Assembly: GCF_000177375.1 (NCBI RefSeq)
Contig: NZ_ADFR01000002.1
Coordinates: forward strand, 310,001 to 374,000
Direction: 5' to 3'
Length of the DNA: 64,000 nt
DNA from: Bulleidia extructa W1219
GTDB lineage: Bacteria; Bacillota_I; Bacilli_A; Erysipelotrichales; Erysipelotrichaceae
The notes under the pieces were generated by a model. The model worked only from the letters and a program-made list of their open reading frames with translations. It was not told the origin of the DNA and ran no database searches. Below are positions 7,672-16,376 of the stretch, piece after piece (within the stretch, counting starts at the first letter, position 1; each line of letters opens with the position of its first letter). The translations under genes and the position numbers were made by a program.

Positions 7672-8427
7672 ATGATTGAATTTAAGAATGTCTCAAAGAC
7701 ATACCCGAATGGCACAAAGGGTCTAGAAAATGTGAATTTAAAAATTGACCAAGGTGACTTCATCGCTATCATCGGTCTATCCGGTGCCGGTAAATCTACT
7801 TTAATTCGTACGGTAAATCGCATGATTGATATCACAAAGGGAGAATTAATAGTAGATGGTGAAGATGTTTCTAAACTAAAAGGAAACGAGCTTCGCAACT
7901 ATCGGCGTAAAGTCGGTATGATTTTCCAGTCCTTTAATTTGGTTTCGCGTACAAGCGTTTTAAATAACGTTTTAGCGGCAAATGTTCCGGATATGCCTTG
8001 GTATAAAGTGCTGTTCTCCTCTTTTTCCAAGGAACAAAAAATTCATGCTCTGGAAGCTCTTGATAAAGTCAATATCTTAGACAAAGCCTATCATCGTGTA
8101 GATGAATTATCCGGCGGTCAAATGCAACGGGTTGCCTTAGCTCGTACACTAAATCAAAATCCATCTATTATTTTGGCAGATGAACCGGTCGCTTCCTTGG
8201 ATCCCATTATGGCGGATACTGTTATGTCAGACTTTCAACGTATTAATAAGGAAATGAATATTTCCATTCTATTAAATATTCACCACGTTGATCTGGCTCT
8301 TAAATATGCGACTCGGATCATTGGTATTCGTAAGGGACGTATTGTCTACGATGGTCTAGTCAAAGATCTAGATCAAGCCACCATGGATTATATTTATAAA
8401 GGAAATGAAGAAGAGGTCAAAGCATGA
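7672..8427 (+). CDS. phnC: Phosphonate-type ABC transporter ATP-binding protein
   Basis: ATPase that powers the PhnD/PhnE uptake system on the inner face of the membrane. The 251 residues hold a complete nucleotide-binding domain: Walker A GLSGAGKST at 35-43, a Q-loop in MIFQSFNLV, signature LSGGQMQR near 146, Walker B IILADEP followed by the D-loop SLDP, and an H-loop His in LNIHHVD. AAGGAG lies upstream of the ATG. Its stop overlaps the next ATG (ATGA at 8424-8427), so it is coupled to the first permease. Confidence 0.93.
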   Translation: MIEFKNVSKTYPNGTKGLENVNLKIDQGDFIAIIGLSGAGKSTLIRTVNRMIDITKGELIVDGEDVSKLKGNELRNYRRKVGMIFQSFNLVSRTSVLNNVLAANVPDMPWYKVLFSSFSKEQKIHALEALDKVNILDKAYHRVDELSGGQMQRVALARTLNQNPSIILADEPVASLDPIMADTVMSDFQRINKEMNISILLNIHHVDLALKYATRIIGIRKGRIVYDGLVKDLDQATMDYIYKGNEEEVKA

Positions 8428-9251
8428 AAGCATCTTTATTCGACCGTATCTTTAAACCCAAAACCATCCAATTAGAAAATGGGCATACCGTTGATAAACC
8501 GGTCAGTCGCATGCCTTTTATCTTGGTAGCTTTAATGATTGCTGTTTATATTTCAGCTAAAATGACTGACTTTGATTTTTCTCTCTTGGCTTCTCGCATC
8601 GGAGAATTCACTGTTATTTTAAATAAAATTTTCCATCCTAATGTTGCCTACTTCTCCCATGTGATAACCCCATTGATTGAAACCATTCAAATGTCAGTGA
8701 CCGGTACTATTCTAGGCTGTTTGATCGGCTTGCCATTAGCCATTCTTTCTTCCAGTAATATCAATAAAAACCGGCCTAGTTTACTAATTTTTCGCTTTAT
8801 TCTTTCCGTGTTACGTTCTGTTCCGGCATTAATTTATGCTTCCATTTTCGCACTGGTCTTTAGCTTGGGAACATTAGCCGGTACTGTTGCCATCATTGTT
8901 TTCACCGTCGGTATTGTGGCGAAGATGTTATACGAAAGTATTGAAACCATCAACATGGGACCATACGAAGCAATGACATCTATGGGAGCCACCACCTTTC
9001 AGGCATTCTGGACAGCTTGTGTCCCACAAATTTTACCAACCTACATTGATGATTGTTTATATTGTTTTGAATTAAATGTTCGTGCCTCCGCTATTTTAGG
9101 ATATGTAGGTGCTGGGGGATTAGGAATTCTCATTCGGGAAAGAACCGGATTTAGAGCCTATAGTGACTTAGGAATGATTCTTCTATCCGTCTTCGTTGTC
9201 GTTTGGTTCATTGACTTTGTTAACGGCATTATTAGAAAGAAATTATCTTAA
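8424..9251 (+). CDS. phnE: Phosphonate-type ABC transporter permease 1
   Basis: One of two membrane subunits forming the translocation path. It has 275 residues, with a cytoplasmic N-terminus, a first helix near 30-48, and a BPD_transp_1 domain from about residue 80. The coupling (EAA-like) loop appears as YEAMTSMGATTFQAFW near 172. The C-terminal SAILGYVGAGGLGILI is typical of PhnE. It overlaps phnC by 4 nt and is followed after 10 nt by a second phnE-type gene, suggesting a heterodimeric channel. Confidence 0.9.
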   Translation: MKASLFDRIFKPKTIQLENGHTVDKPVSRMPFILVALMIAVYISAKMTDFDFSLLASRIGEFTVILNKIFHPNVAYFSHVITPLIETIQMSVTGTILGCLIGLPLAILSSSNINKNRPSLLIFRFILSVLRSVPALIYASIFALVFSLGTLAGTVAIIVFTVGIVAKMLYESIETINMGPYEAMTSMGATTFQAFWTACVPQILPTYIDDCLYCFELNVRASAILGYVGAGGLGILIRERTGFRAYSDLGMILLSVFVVVWFIDFVNGIIRKKLS

Positions 9252-9261
9252 GGAGGGCTTT

Positions 9262-10077
9262 ATGTATAACGAAATAGATCAAGCTTTAAACAGAGAGCCT
9301 AAAACATTTCTTCGTAATTTATCGGTTTTCTTAGTAATTTTAGTGGCTTTATCCTGGGGATCTTCTTCCCTTCAATTCGCCGGCTTTACAGAAGCGGGAT
9401 TAAATGTAGCGAAAGGAGTCATTAGAGGACTTTTCTCTCCAAACTGGGCTTTAATCTTAAATTTAACGGAGAATGGTATTCCTTATTTAATTCTTCAAAC
9501 CATCGCTATTGCAATCTTAGGCACCATTATCGGAGCTATCCTAGCTATTCCATTTAGTTTCTTGGCTTCTACCGCCATCGTACCAAAACCGATCGCCTAT
9601 ACTTTTAGAGCTGTTATTTTATTGATTCGTACCATTCCTGCTTTAATTTGGGCTTTGGTTTGGATTCGCGTTACAGGTCCTGGTCCTTTCTGTGGAGTTG
9701 TCACACAAGCGGTTTGTTCCATTGGTATGATTTCCAAAATGTATATCACCGCTATTGAAGATTTGGATACGGGTATCCTTGAATCATTAGATGCAATGGG
9801 ATGTACTACTTTCCAAAAAATCCGTATCGGTATCTTACCACAATTAAGTGCTTCCTTTATTTCAACCGCTATTTACCGTTTTGATATTAACTTAAAAGAC
9901 GCTACCATTCTGGGGATTGTTGGAGCTGGAGGGATCGGTTCTCCATTGTCACAAGCCATTTCAAATAGTAAATGGAATGCCGTCGGAGCATTCTTGTTAT
10001 CCTTAATTGTATTAGTGATTATCATTGAATATTGTTCCACCAAGATTCGTGCTCGTTTAGCACATGGGCGTCAATAA
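9262..10077 (+). CDS. phnE: Phosphonate-type ABC transporter permease 2
   Basis: Second PhnE-family permease (271 residues), partner of the preceding subunit. It has a first helix near residues 21-37, a permease domain from about 75, a coupling loop LESLDAMGCTTFQKIR near 173, and DATILGIVGAGGIGSPL near the end, which mirrors the first permease. ATG 9262 was chosen because AAGGAGGG lies 5 nt upstream; the frame stays open upstream into the previous gene, but that part is not coding. A terminator follows at 10082. Confidence 0.9.
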   Translation: MYNEIDQALNREPKTFLRNLSVFLVILVALSWGSSSLQFAGFTEAGLNVAKGVIRGLFSPNWALILNLTENGIPYLILQTIAIAILGTIIGAILAIPFSFLASTAIVPKPIAYTFRAVILLIRTIPALIWALVWIRVTGPGPFCGVVTQAVCSIGMISKMYITAIEDLDTGILESLDAMGCTTFQKIRIGILPQLSASFISTAIYRFDINLKDATILGIVGAGGIGSPLSQAISNSKWNAVGAFLLSLIVLVIIIEYCSTKIRARLAHGRQ

Positions 10078-10081
10078 TTAA

Positions 10082-10110
10082 AATGGACTTCATTGTCCAT
10101 TTTTTATTTC
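10082..10110 (+). terminator. Intrinsic terminator of the phn operon
   Basis: Stem AATGGAC/GTCCATT (10082-10088 with 10095-10101), loop of 6 nt, followed by TTTTT ATTTC. Confidence 0.85.
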
Positions 10111-10140
10111 TTTTGTCACTACTTATCTCAAAGATTTTTT

Positions 10141-10437
10141 CTATAACTCCCTCAGCAGTATCCTTCTTAGTTTATCTTGTGTGGTTTCCCTGCTTTTATC
10201 ATTAAAATAGGACATGTCCTTCTCCGTCATTTCTTTAATCTTCTTGATCGTCTTTATTACTGTATCCTGTTCATTTTTATTTTCTAATCGACTTAAGTCG
10301 TTCCTTTCGGATCTGTTACACAATAGTCGCTGTTCATTTGCTTCAAATTCGGTTTGACATAAAATCGAATCTTACCACTTCCTAATTTTCCTAGGAAGCG
10401 TTTTATCGAGTACCTTTTTATCTTTATGGACGCTTTT
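10141..10437 (-). pseudogene. Possible decayed gene remnant
   Basis: A minus-strand frame is open from 10437 to 10141 except for one TAA at 10372-10374. The part after that stop encodes about 76 residues of protein-like, charged sequence (for example EFEANEQRLLCNRSERNDL and TIKKIKEMTEKDMSYF), with no ATG and no ribosome site. Before the stop there are about 21 further residues. I do not recognise a family. A small remnant of a lost gene or mobile element is possible; chance cannot be excluded. Confidence 0.25.
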
Positions 10438-10507
10438 TTACCTTATTTCCACCTTAAGCAAGAAAAAATAAGGGTAACGATATAATGTACAGTTATACCA
10501 TTGCCCA

Positions 10508-10882
10508 TTAATCTGGAATATCAGGAACCTCAATTAATGCAAAGAATGTGAATAATAAAGAAATAGCCACTATAAGAAGTGTAGAAATAATAATAACCAC
10601 AAACAATATTGTTAACATTTTATTTGTTTTTACAACATTACAATTATTTTTATTTCTTGTTTTATTGGCTTTAAAAATAAGGACTTTCATCATTATAGAG
10701 ATTAATAAACAAATATATGCAATACAGTTTGTTATCAGCCCATAATGTACAAACCTTTCCGATTCTTTAAGCGTAGTTGTTGGCATCATATGAATAATAT
10801 TCAAATTTTGTAAAATGACTAATAACATTAAAATGAAACTTAATACAAAAAAGATATTAGCAATAATATTTAACTTTTTCAT
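10508..10882 (-). CDS. Small hypothetical membrane protein
   Basis: A 124-residue protein with three predicted membrane helices: about 5-25, 48-68 and 90-117. A short Lys/Asn-rich loop at 70-88 suggests a cytoplasmic side there. GGTGG lies a few bases before the ATG. The end (VPDIPD) is acidic. I recognise no family or catalytic motif. It sits alone between the phn operon and a phosphatase, in the most AT-rich and accessory-looking part of the window; function unknown. Confidence 0.6.
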   Translation of the reverse strand: MKKLNIIANIFFVLSFILMLLVILQNLNIIHMMPTTTLKESERFVHYGLITNCIAYICLLISIMMKVLIFKANKTRNKNNCNVVKTNKMLTILFVVIIISTLLIVAISLLFTFFALIEVPDIPD

Positions 10883-11039
10883 AACCCACCACCAATTTAT
10901 TTCGTTGAATATTTATGATATTACATTAAAGTACTATTTTATAGATCTTCACTTTTTTCTACCTGCTTAACTTCTTGAACAAAAAAGAATTAAGCAAACC
11001 ATTTTTCATTAAAATTATGATTAAATGTTCTCCTTAACT
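10883..11039. other. AT-rich gap, nothing recognised
   Basis: Spacer between the small membrane protein and the end of the phosphatase gene. No terminator, RNA or ORF could be supported. Confidence 0.4.
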
Positions 11040-11801
11040 CTATAACTCTGTATACCGTTCTATCAATCTTTCTCTAATTTTTATATCTATTCCAAATTCT
11101 TGTTCATAATAATGATCAAAACTACCATATTGATTTAAGATTGAGGCAATCATAGCCAATCCCATTTCTGATTTCACACCACAAGTTTCCATCAACGGTC
11201 CATTTAATTCCGGATATTCTTTCAACAAAGAAGCGCTTTCCAGAAAAACTTGATCAATAATTGCTCTTCGGTAGTCGTTCGTCTGTAAATAATCCTCCAA
11301 CATCTTTTCAGGTTCCACTTCAAATAAACCTAAAATGACCATCGCCATCAATCCCGTTCGATCTTTTCCGCTAGCACAATGAAACAATAAGGGTAACTCA
11401 TCTTCTTGAATCAATTCCATCACTTTCTTTAAATAAGGATTTCCGAATGGCATATTTTCATAATATTTCAATCGAAGTGCTTTTTGTTGCAAGCCCTTTT
11501 CCCCTAGACTCAACATCCCATTAAAACTAAAATCAATATCGTCCATATATTTTGCCCGATAGGCATCAAAACAGATAATAGGAACACCAAGATCCGGATC
11601 CGGATGTTTTTCTCTTTCTTCTTTGGAACGAAGATCAATGATTTTCTTCAAACCAATTTTTCTGATCTTTTCTAAATCTTGAGAAGAAAATTGATTCAAA
11701 CCGGAAGAACGATAAAAAAAACCTTTTTTAATTTTTCTGCCTGTTTTTGTGTGAATATTACCTAAGTCTCTGAAATTTAATTCTTTTCTCAACGTATTCA
11801 T
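11040..11801 (-). CDS. Protein tyrosine/serine phosphatase (Tyr_phosphatase3 family)
   Basis: Cysteine-dependent phosphatase of the atypical bacterial family that includes LipA-type and MptpB-like enzymes. The P-loop HCASGKDRTG at 141-150 supplies nucleophile C142 and R148. The N-terminal family signature NFRDLGN at 9-15 and the FYRSSGLNQ strand near 29 are present. The 253-residue length is typical. Substrates may be phosphoproteins or phosphoinositides; the sequence does not decide. No ribosome site precedes the ATG; an extended -10 box ends 6 nt upstream, so the mRNA may be leaderless. Divergent from the nucleotidase gene. Confidence 0.88.
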   Translation of the reverse strand: MNTLRKELNFRDLGNIHTKTGRKIKKGFFYRSSGLNQFSSQDLEKIRKIGLKKIIDLRSKEEREKHPDPDLGVPIICFDAYRAKYMDDIDFSFNGMLSLGEKGLQQKALRLKYYENMPFGNPYLKKVMELIQEDELPLLFHCASGKDRTGLMAMVILGLFEVEPEKMLEDYLQTNDYRRAIIDQVFLESASLLKEYPELNGPLMETCGVKSEMGLAMIASILNQYGSFDHYYEQEFGIDIKIRERLIERYTEL

Positions 11802-11807
11802 AGTTTA

Positions 11808-11816
11808 ATGATAGCA
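11808..11816 (-). promoter_or_regulatory. Extended -10 box of the phosphatase gene
   Basis: TGCTATCAT on the minus strand, hexamer at 11808-11813, 6 nt from the ATG at 11801. No Shine-Dalgarno sequence fits in between. Confidence 0.45.
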
Positions 11817-11825
11817 TGGCTGTTG

Positions 11826-11831
11826 TATAAT
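11826..11831 (+). promoter_or_regulatory. -10 box of the nucleotidase-like gene
   Basis: TATAAT on the plus strand, 26 nt before the ATG at 11858; AAAGGA lies between. It is back to back with the phosphatase promoter. Confidence 0.5.
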
Positions 11832-11857
11832 TAGTAAATCGAAAGGATTTTAGATCT

Positions 11858-13375
11858 ATGAAAAGAATTCGTATCTTAGCCACTTCAGACGTTCACGGAA
11901 CCATCTTGCCAACTCAATATTCCAACGGTTTATCCGTTCACATAGGTTTAGCTCGTCTAAAGACTCTCATTGACTCTTTAAGAGATGATCATACTCTTTT
12001 AGTGGATAACGGAGACGCAATTCAGGGTTCTCCTTTAACCCGTCATCATTATCATTTTCACGCTGATGAAATCAATCCGATGACCAAAGCCATGAAGGAA
12101 ATGCACTATGACTTTATCGGTCTGGGAAATCACGATTTCAATTATGGGCAAAAAGCCCTTCAAATCCACTTAACTCATGTGGAAAGCCCTTGTTTATGTG
12201 CCAATGTCAAAAAAGAAAATGTGCCAATCGGCTTGAGCTATGCTATCAAAGAGATAGATGGTATCCAATTAGCTTTTTTTAGCTTAGTGACTTCTTATAC
12301 CCCTACTTGGGAAAGTCAAGAACATATCGAGGGATTGGAGTTTATAGATGCTTATGAAAGTGCTAAAAAAATAGTGGAATACCTTCAAAAATTCGAACAA
12401 CCGGATTATATCATCTGTCTATACCACGGTGGTTTTGAAAGAGATCTCTCCAATGGTTCTTTATTAGAAGAAGATCGTGGAGAAAACCAAGGTTATCGTA
12501 TCTTAAAAGAAATTCCTGGAATTGATGTGATGATCAGTGGTCATCAACATCGTTCTTTATCAGGAAAATTGTTTAATACCGTTTATACCCAAACCTCAGA
12601 TAAAGGGAAAGAACTAGCTTTAATCGATATTTATCCGGAAAATCACCATATCGAAAGTCATATTCTGCCTAATGATATGTTGGCGGATGAAAAGATGATT
12701 CAATTGGTTGAAAAAGAAGAGAAGGAAACCCAGACTTGGTTAGATACGGTTGTCGGTCATTCCAAAGTGGACTTAACAATTTCGGATACTTTTCAAGCTC
12801 GCTTAAAGAAAGCTCCTTTGGTTACTTTCATCAATCGCATTCAACAAGAAACAACCGGAGCGCAACTTTCCAGTTCCTCTATCTATGATGGGGCAGTGGG
12901 CTTTCAAAACAAGATCACTATGAGAGATATCGTCTCTACTTATATTTATGACAATACCTTAGTAGTGAAAAAAATTACCGGAGCTCAATTGAAAGATTAT
13001 TTAGAACAATGTGCTTCCTACTGGACCTTGAAGGGAAATAATATTGAAGTTTCACAAAACTTTATTTATCCAAAAAAGATGCACTATAACTACGATATGG
13101 TTGAAGGAATTGATTATACCATTGATTTAAGAAAACCAATTGGAGAAAGAATCACACAACTGGTTTATCATGGAAAAGATGTTCAAAAAGATGATGAATT
13201 CACCATTGCCTTAAATAATTACCGTGCCGCTGGAGGGGGAAACTTTGATATGTTGAAAGAAGCTCCTATCATTCAAAATAATGGTATTGATTTTGCGGAT
13301 CTAGTCTCTTCGTATTTAGAAAAACATCCTGAAATTGATTTTGTTCCGGAAGATAATATCCATCTGGTCAAATAA
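11858..13375 (+). CDS. Bifunctional metallophosphatase / 5'-nucleotidase family protein
   Basis: Hydrolase of the UshA/CpdB/YfkN family that removes phosphate from nucleotides or cyclic nucleotides. The metallophosphatase domain (about 1-260) has SDVHG at 10-14, GDAIQG, GNHDF near 94, and GHQH near 226. The C-terminal 5'-nucleotidase domain (about 300-490) has the substrate-stacking region NNYRAAGGG near 453. Unlike most family members it has no signal peptide (MKRIRILATSD starts at the first strand), so it probably works in the cytoplasm. AAAGGA precedes the ATG. Exact substrate unknown. Confidence 0.85.
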   Translation: MKRIRILATSDVHGTILPTQYSNGLSVHIGLARLKTLIDSLRDDHTLLVDNGDAIQGSPLTRHHYHFHADEINPMTKAMKEMHYDFIGLGNHDFNYGQKALQIHLTHVESPCLCANVKKENVPIGLSYAIKEIDGIQLAFFSLVTSYTPTWESQEHIEGLEFIDAYESAKKIVEYLQKFEQPDYIICLYHGGFERDLSNGSLLEEDRGENQGYRILKEIPGIDVMISGHQHRSLSGKLFNTVYTQTSDKGKELALIDIYPENHHIESHILPNDMLADEKMIQLVEKEEKETQTWLDTVVGHSKVDLTISDTFQARLKKAPLVTFINRIQQETTGAQLSSSSIYDGAVGFQNKITMRDIVSTYIYDNTLVVKKITGAQLKDYLEQCASYWTLKGNNIEVSQNFIYPKKMHYNYDMVEGIDYTIDLRKPIGERITQLVYHGKDVQKDDEFTIALNNYRAAGGGNFDMLKEAPIIQNNGIDFADLVSSYLEKHPEIDFVPEDNIHLVK

Positions 13376-13527
13376 AATCATCTCCATTAGAAACTCTCCT
13401 TATCTTTTTCGATGACCATTTTTATCCATAAGAAAAAAGGGTTCAATAAAAATTGACGAAAACCTTAGAGTCATTAGATAATAAACGCAGACGTTCAATC
13501 AAACATGGATTGAAGAAAGGAAAATTT

Positions 13528-14421
13528 ATGGGCTTTTTTATCGCCGACTTGCTATTTTATCTAGCTACATTAGGATGCTTTATCGCTACTTTATTTGTCT
13601 ACTTTCAGCTAGTGAAAGCAGTTAAAAAACACCGAGATGTCCCTATGTGGATGTATAAAATGGGACACGCTTTCAAAGCAAGAGGACCGGATTACTATGA
13701 AAGCATCACCGATTCTGTCGCTCTTTTTGAAGTGTATGTTTTTTTAGTGGCTTTTCTATTAGCTAATGTATTCGTTGTCGCTATTATATACCAAAAAAAT
13801 CATAGTCTTCCTGCATCGATCTATCTTTGCTTTAAATATGAATTTGTGATTGTTGTCGCCATGCGATTACTTGGAACCTTATCAAAACTGGTTCTGGTAC
13901 TCTTATCCCGTAAAATCAATTGGTTTAAGAAGACAGAAAATCAATTATGGAGTTCTCATTTTTACGCCTCAAGCAACGCTGTTCTTGGCATGATTTTTAT
14001 GACCTTTTTCTTCTTATTACTCACCGTGAATCTGACAGGGGTTCCGGCCAAACCGCTTGAAGTTACCGTGGCTAAAAGTCGTATTGTAATCGGTAGCACA
14101 AAAGCTTCTGAGCTTTTGAAAGATGGGTTCCAGTTTACCAAAAAAACAAGGGATAAGGAAATCAAAAAAGAGGCTGATAGTGAAATCAGAAATAAAAGAA
14201 ACGATCATTTTTATTATGGTGAACTGATGGAATTGGTTCGTGATGGGAAATCCTACGGAACGGTTAGTGTAACACCTAAATCCAAAGATACCGATAAACT
14301 CAAGGATTGTGTGATTACCTACTACAGCATTCATGCCGAAAACAACCAAATAAAAGAAGTTCAAATTGAAAACAAAGCGATCTCTACATTAACCTATGAC
14401 GATTTTAAAAACAAAAATTAA
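13528..14421 (+). CDS. Membrane protein with C-terminal extracytoplasmic-type domain, frameshifted near its 3' end
   Basis: A 297-residue reading with about four membrane helices (5-30, 66-90, 100-128, 145-170), then a soluble domain from about 175. The motif IGSTKASELLKDGF (near 189) and LKDCVITYYSIHAENN (near 262) match KTTVGDMMKDGF and LEDCKITYFVLDQDN in the protein encoded at 15274-16287, so the two are paralogues. The frame stops at 14421, but the homologous sequence continues in the -1 frame to 14600, so the full protein would be about 60 residues longer. ATG 13528 follows AAAGGA by 8 nt; an upstream TTG at 13453 lacks a ribosome site. Confidence 0.7.
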   Translation: MGFFIADLLFYLATLGCFIATLFVYFQLVKAVKKHRDVPMWMYKMGHAFKARGPDYYESITDSVALFEVYVFLVAFLLANVFVVAIIYQKNHSLPASIYLCFKYEFVIVVAMRLLGTLSKLVLVLLSRKINWFKKTENQLWSSHFYASSNAVLGMIFMTFFFLLLTVNLTGVPAKPLEVTVAKSRIVIGSTKASELLKDGFQFTKKTRDKEIKKEADSEIRNKRNDHFYYGELMELVRDGKSYGTVSVTPKSKDTDKLKDCVITYYSIHAENNQIKEVQIENKAISTLTYDDFKNKN

Positions 14422-14600
14422 AAGATCTCTTTTCTTTAGATCCGGCTGATCATAAAGAAACCAAAAGATCTTCTGACTTTCGTTTAGAACTTCAAACTTG
14501 TGACTATAGTCTATGGCCAAGATATACATTAATAGCTAAATTTAATGACGATAAGCCGTTTAAATATGAAGTCAGAGCACAACATACGATTTGGGAATAG
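14418..14600 (+). pseudogene. Detached 3' part of the frameshifted membrane-protein gene
   Basis: In the -1 frame relative to the preceding gene, 58 uninterrupted residues run from DLFSLDPADHKE to VRAQHTIWE and end at TAG 14598-14600. Its WPRYTLIAKFNDDKPFKYEV region parallels the end of the paralogue (WNEYYSYIRFDEQNDITSFE). It has no start codon or ribosome site of its own. The junction is an A-rich stretch (14405-14423) prone to indels. It is therefore read as the C-terminus of the gene before it. Confidence 0.65.
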
Positions 14601-14657
14601 ACTTTCATTGATTTAAAATAATAACATATACACCAAAAAACAATTTAATATAATGAC

Positions 14658-15230
14658 TTATTTTATTTTTCTCAAACGTACAAGAGAACTTAGCGTTCCA
14701 TAGGTACTTCTATCATTTTCTAAGAACGGCTTCGTTTTTTCCACAAATTCTGTAAAAAATTGATCAAATTGTTCAATATCTTTTTCCGGATTTTTCACCA
14801 AATTAAGTCGATCACCTAAGCAGGAAATACCTATATTTCCTTCATTTGTTTTAATCATAAGGCCTCGTACTTCTAGATATGATCCAGATCGGTACTGGGC
14901 TTCTTTTATATCTTCAAAAGGGACTTTCCACACCCTGCCATCACTTTCTATGACCATTTCTGTTTCACCATTTTCTAAGCAAAACAGCTTTATTCTATGC
15001 CTGTTATGGTATTGAAACAGCGATAATATCCCGATACATTCCACATATAATACAACTGCAATCACAATAATTTTCAAATAATCTAAAATTGACGGTAACC
15101 GCCAATGCCTCAAAAAAACCAGCACCAAAATGAGTTCAAAACCAAGCAGGACCAAAAAAGTTAAAAGCCACGGAAAGCCAACTTTTTTACGAAGTACATC
15201 ACTTTCTATTCCATTTACATCATATTTCAT
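14658..15230 (-). CDS. Hypothetical membrane protein with PH-like domain
   Basis: A 190-residue protein with two hydrophobic helices (about 19-40 and 48-72) followed by a beta-rich region (about 80-145: KLFCLENGETEMVI, VWKVPFEDIKEAQYR, LMIKTNEGNIGIS) that looks like a bacterial PH-type domain, then a helical tail. This fold call is by pattern only. AGGAGG lies before the ATG. The neighbour at 15274-16287 is upstream on the same strand with a 43-nt gap, so they may be cotranscribed. A protein of similar design is encoded at 54374. Confidence 0.65.
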   Translation of the reverse strand: MKYDVNGIESDVLRKKVGFPWLLTFLVLLGFELILVLVFLRHWRLPSILDYLKIIVIAVVLYVECIGILSLFQYHNRHRIKLFCLENGETEMVIESDGRVWKVPFEDIKEAQYRSGSYLEVRGLMIKTNEGNIGISCLGDRLNLVKNPEKDIEQFDQFFTEFVEKTKPFLENDRSTYGTLSSLVRLRKIK

Positions 15231-15273
15231 TTAAATCCTCCTGATAGTTCATTTTTTATGCCTTTATATTTTA

Positions 15274-16287
15274 TTAGTTATCTTTTGGAATTTTACTACT
15301 TAACTCAAAGGAAGTGATATCATTTTGTTCATCAAAACGAATATAAGAATAGTACTCATTCCAAATCAAATCACTGCGAGTTGACCACTGGATGCCATAA
15401 CATAGGTCTGTTTTGGATGTTGGATTTGAAGGAAATAACCATAGTTTCTTTCCAAAGGCCTTTCGGACAGTTTCTAATGTCAACTTAGAAAACAGATCCA
15501 CCCCTTCAAATTGGTAAGAGATAGAATTTTTCCTTACTTCAGGAAGATTATCTTGATCCAATACAAAATAAGTGATTTTACAATCTTCTAACGCCACCTC
15601 TTTATTTTTATCTCCATAAACTTCAATCCCACCAATCACAACGCCATTTTTAACCAACAAATAAGGAGAACGAGCTACCGGATAAGAATGTTGCTTAAAC
15701 TCTTTTTTAATCAAAACACTTCGATTGGCTGAATATTTTTCATATTCACCAGAAGAGAGTATTTCTGAATATTTAGAACTAATATGTTTTTCTTGTCTGA
15801 TATAAATGTCAAACCCGTCTTTCATCATATCGCCAACCGTTGTTTTGGTAACAATCAGTTTCGTATCATTAATTTTCAAGGTTGGTGCTTTTTTAGGAAT
15901 CCCAATAATGAGATAAGCCATCATTCCAAACATAAAAAATAAGAATGCTATAATCAACACCAGCATGGATCGACCGGTTCTTTTTCTAGCATTAAAAAGA
16001 GCCATGATAGGAGGTAGAATAATCAGTCTTGCTAAAATAGCGTTTCCACTTCCTCCTTTACTTAGGATAGGAATAATGGCTAAAATAGCGACCACAATCA
16101 TAGAACCATACGTCACATATTCACCAATTCCCATTTTATCTGTCCGTGTTTGTTCATTCACTGAATGATCAATCAATCGTCTTCCATGCACGACCTTTTT
16201 CTTCATATAATAATAGAATCCAAAACCAATACCTATGTATACAATTCCCAAAAAAACAACCAATCCTATTAAATAAAATCTGCCCAT
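15274..16287 (-). CDS. Membrane protein with conserved extracytoplasmic-type domain (paralogue of 13528 gene)
   Basis: A 337-residue protein with hydrophobic helices at about 4-27, 56-77, 82-98 and 105-129 and a soluble domain at 135-337. The soluble part carries LIVTKTTVGDMMKDGF, YLLVKNGVVIGGIEVYG, and LEDCKITYFVLDQDN, which match the gene at 13528-14600; the membrane parts differ. The family is not one I can name. GGGAG precedes the ATG and a TATAAT lies at 16322-16327. Perhaps it senses or shapes the envelope, but nothing here proves that. Confidence 0.7.
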   Translation of the reverse strand: MGRFYLIGLVVFLGIVYIGIGFGFYYYMKKKVVHGRRLIDHSVNEQTRTDKMGIGEYVTYGSMIVVAILAIIPILSKGGSGNAILARLIILPPIMALFNARKRTGRSMLVLIIAFLFFMFGMMAYLIIGIPKKAPTLKINDTKLIVTKTTVGDMMKDGFDIYIRQEKHISSKYSEILSSGEYEKYSANRSVLIKKEFKQHSYPVARSPYLLVKNGVVIGGIEVYGDKNKEVALEDCKITYFVLDQDNLPEVRKNSISYQFEGVDLFSKLTLETVRKAFGKKLWLFPSNPTSKTDLCYGIQWSTRSDLIWNEYYSYIRFDEQNDITSFELSSKIPKDN

Positions 16288-16321
16288 TTACAGTTCTCCC
16301 ATTAAATTCATTGACGAGTTC

Positions 16322-16327
16322 ATTATA
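16322..16327 (-). promoter_or_regulatory. -10 box for the 16287-14658 gene pair
   Basis: TATAAT on the minus strand, 34 nt before the ATG at 16287. It lies just downstream of the terminator at 16346-16374. Confidence 0.45.
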
Positions 16328-16340
16328 CAAGATTTGCAAG

Positions 16341-16374
16341 TAAAAAGGATAGCCACTCTACCCGTGATTATCCT
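16341..16374 (-). terminator. Intrinsic terminator of the pth-mfd-divIC-lipoprotein operon
   Basis: Minus-strand stem AGGATA/TATCCT (16369-16374 with 16346-16351), extended by an inner CAC/GTG, followed by TTTTTA. Confidence 0.75.
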
Positions 16375-16376
16375 CT

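Noticed and set aside
10442-10474. Inverted repeat CCTTATTT/AAATAAGG
   Set aside because: Pure A/T-rich 8-bp arms with a 16-nt loop in an AT-rich spacer; no T-run or partner feature supports a function.
14405-14421. Programmed -1 frameshift in the 13528 gene
   Set aside because: The A-rich run has no X XXY YYZ heptamer in the correct phase and no clear downstream structure, so a plain indel is more likely.
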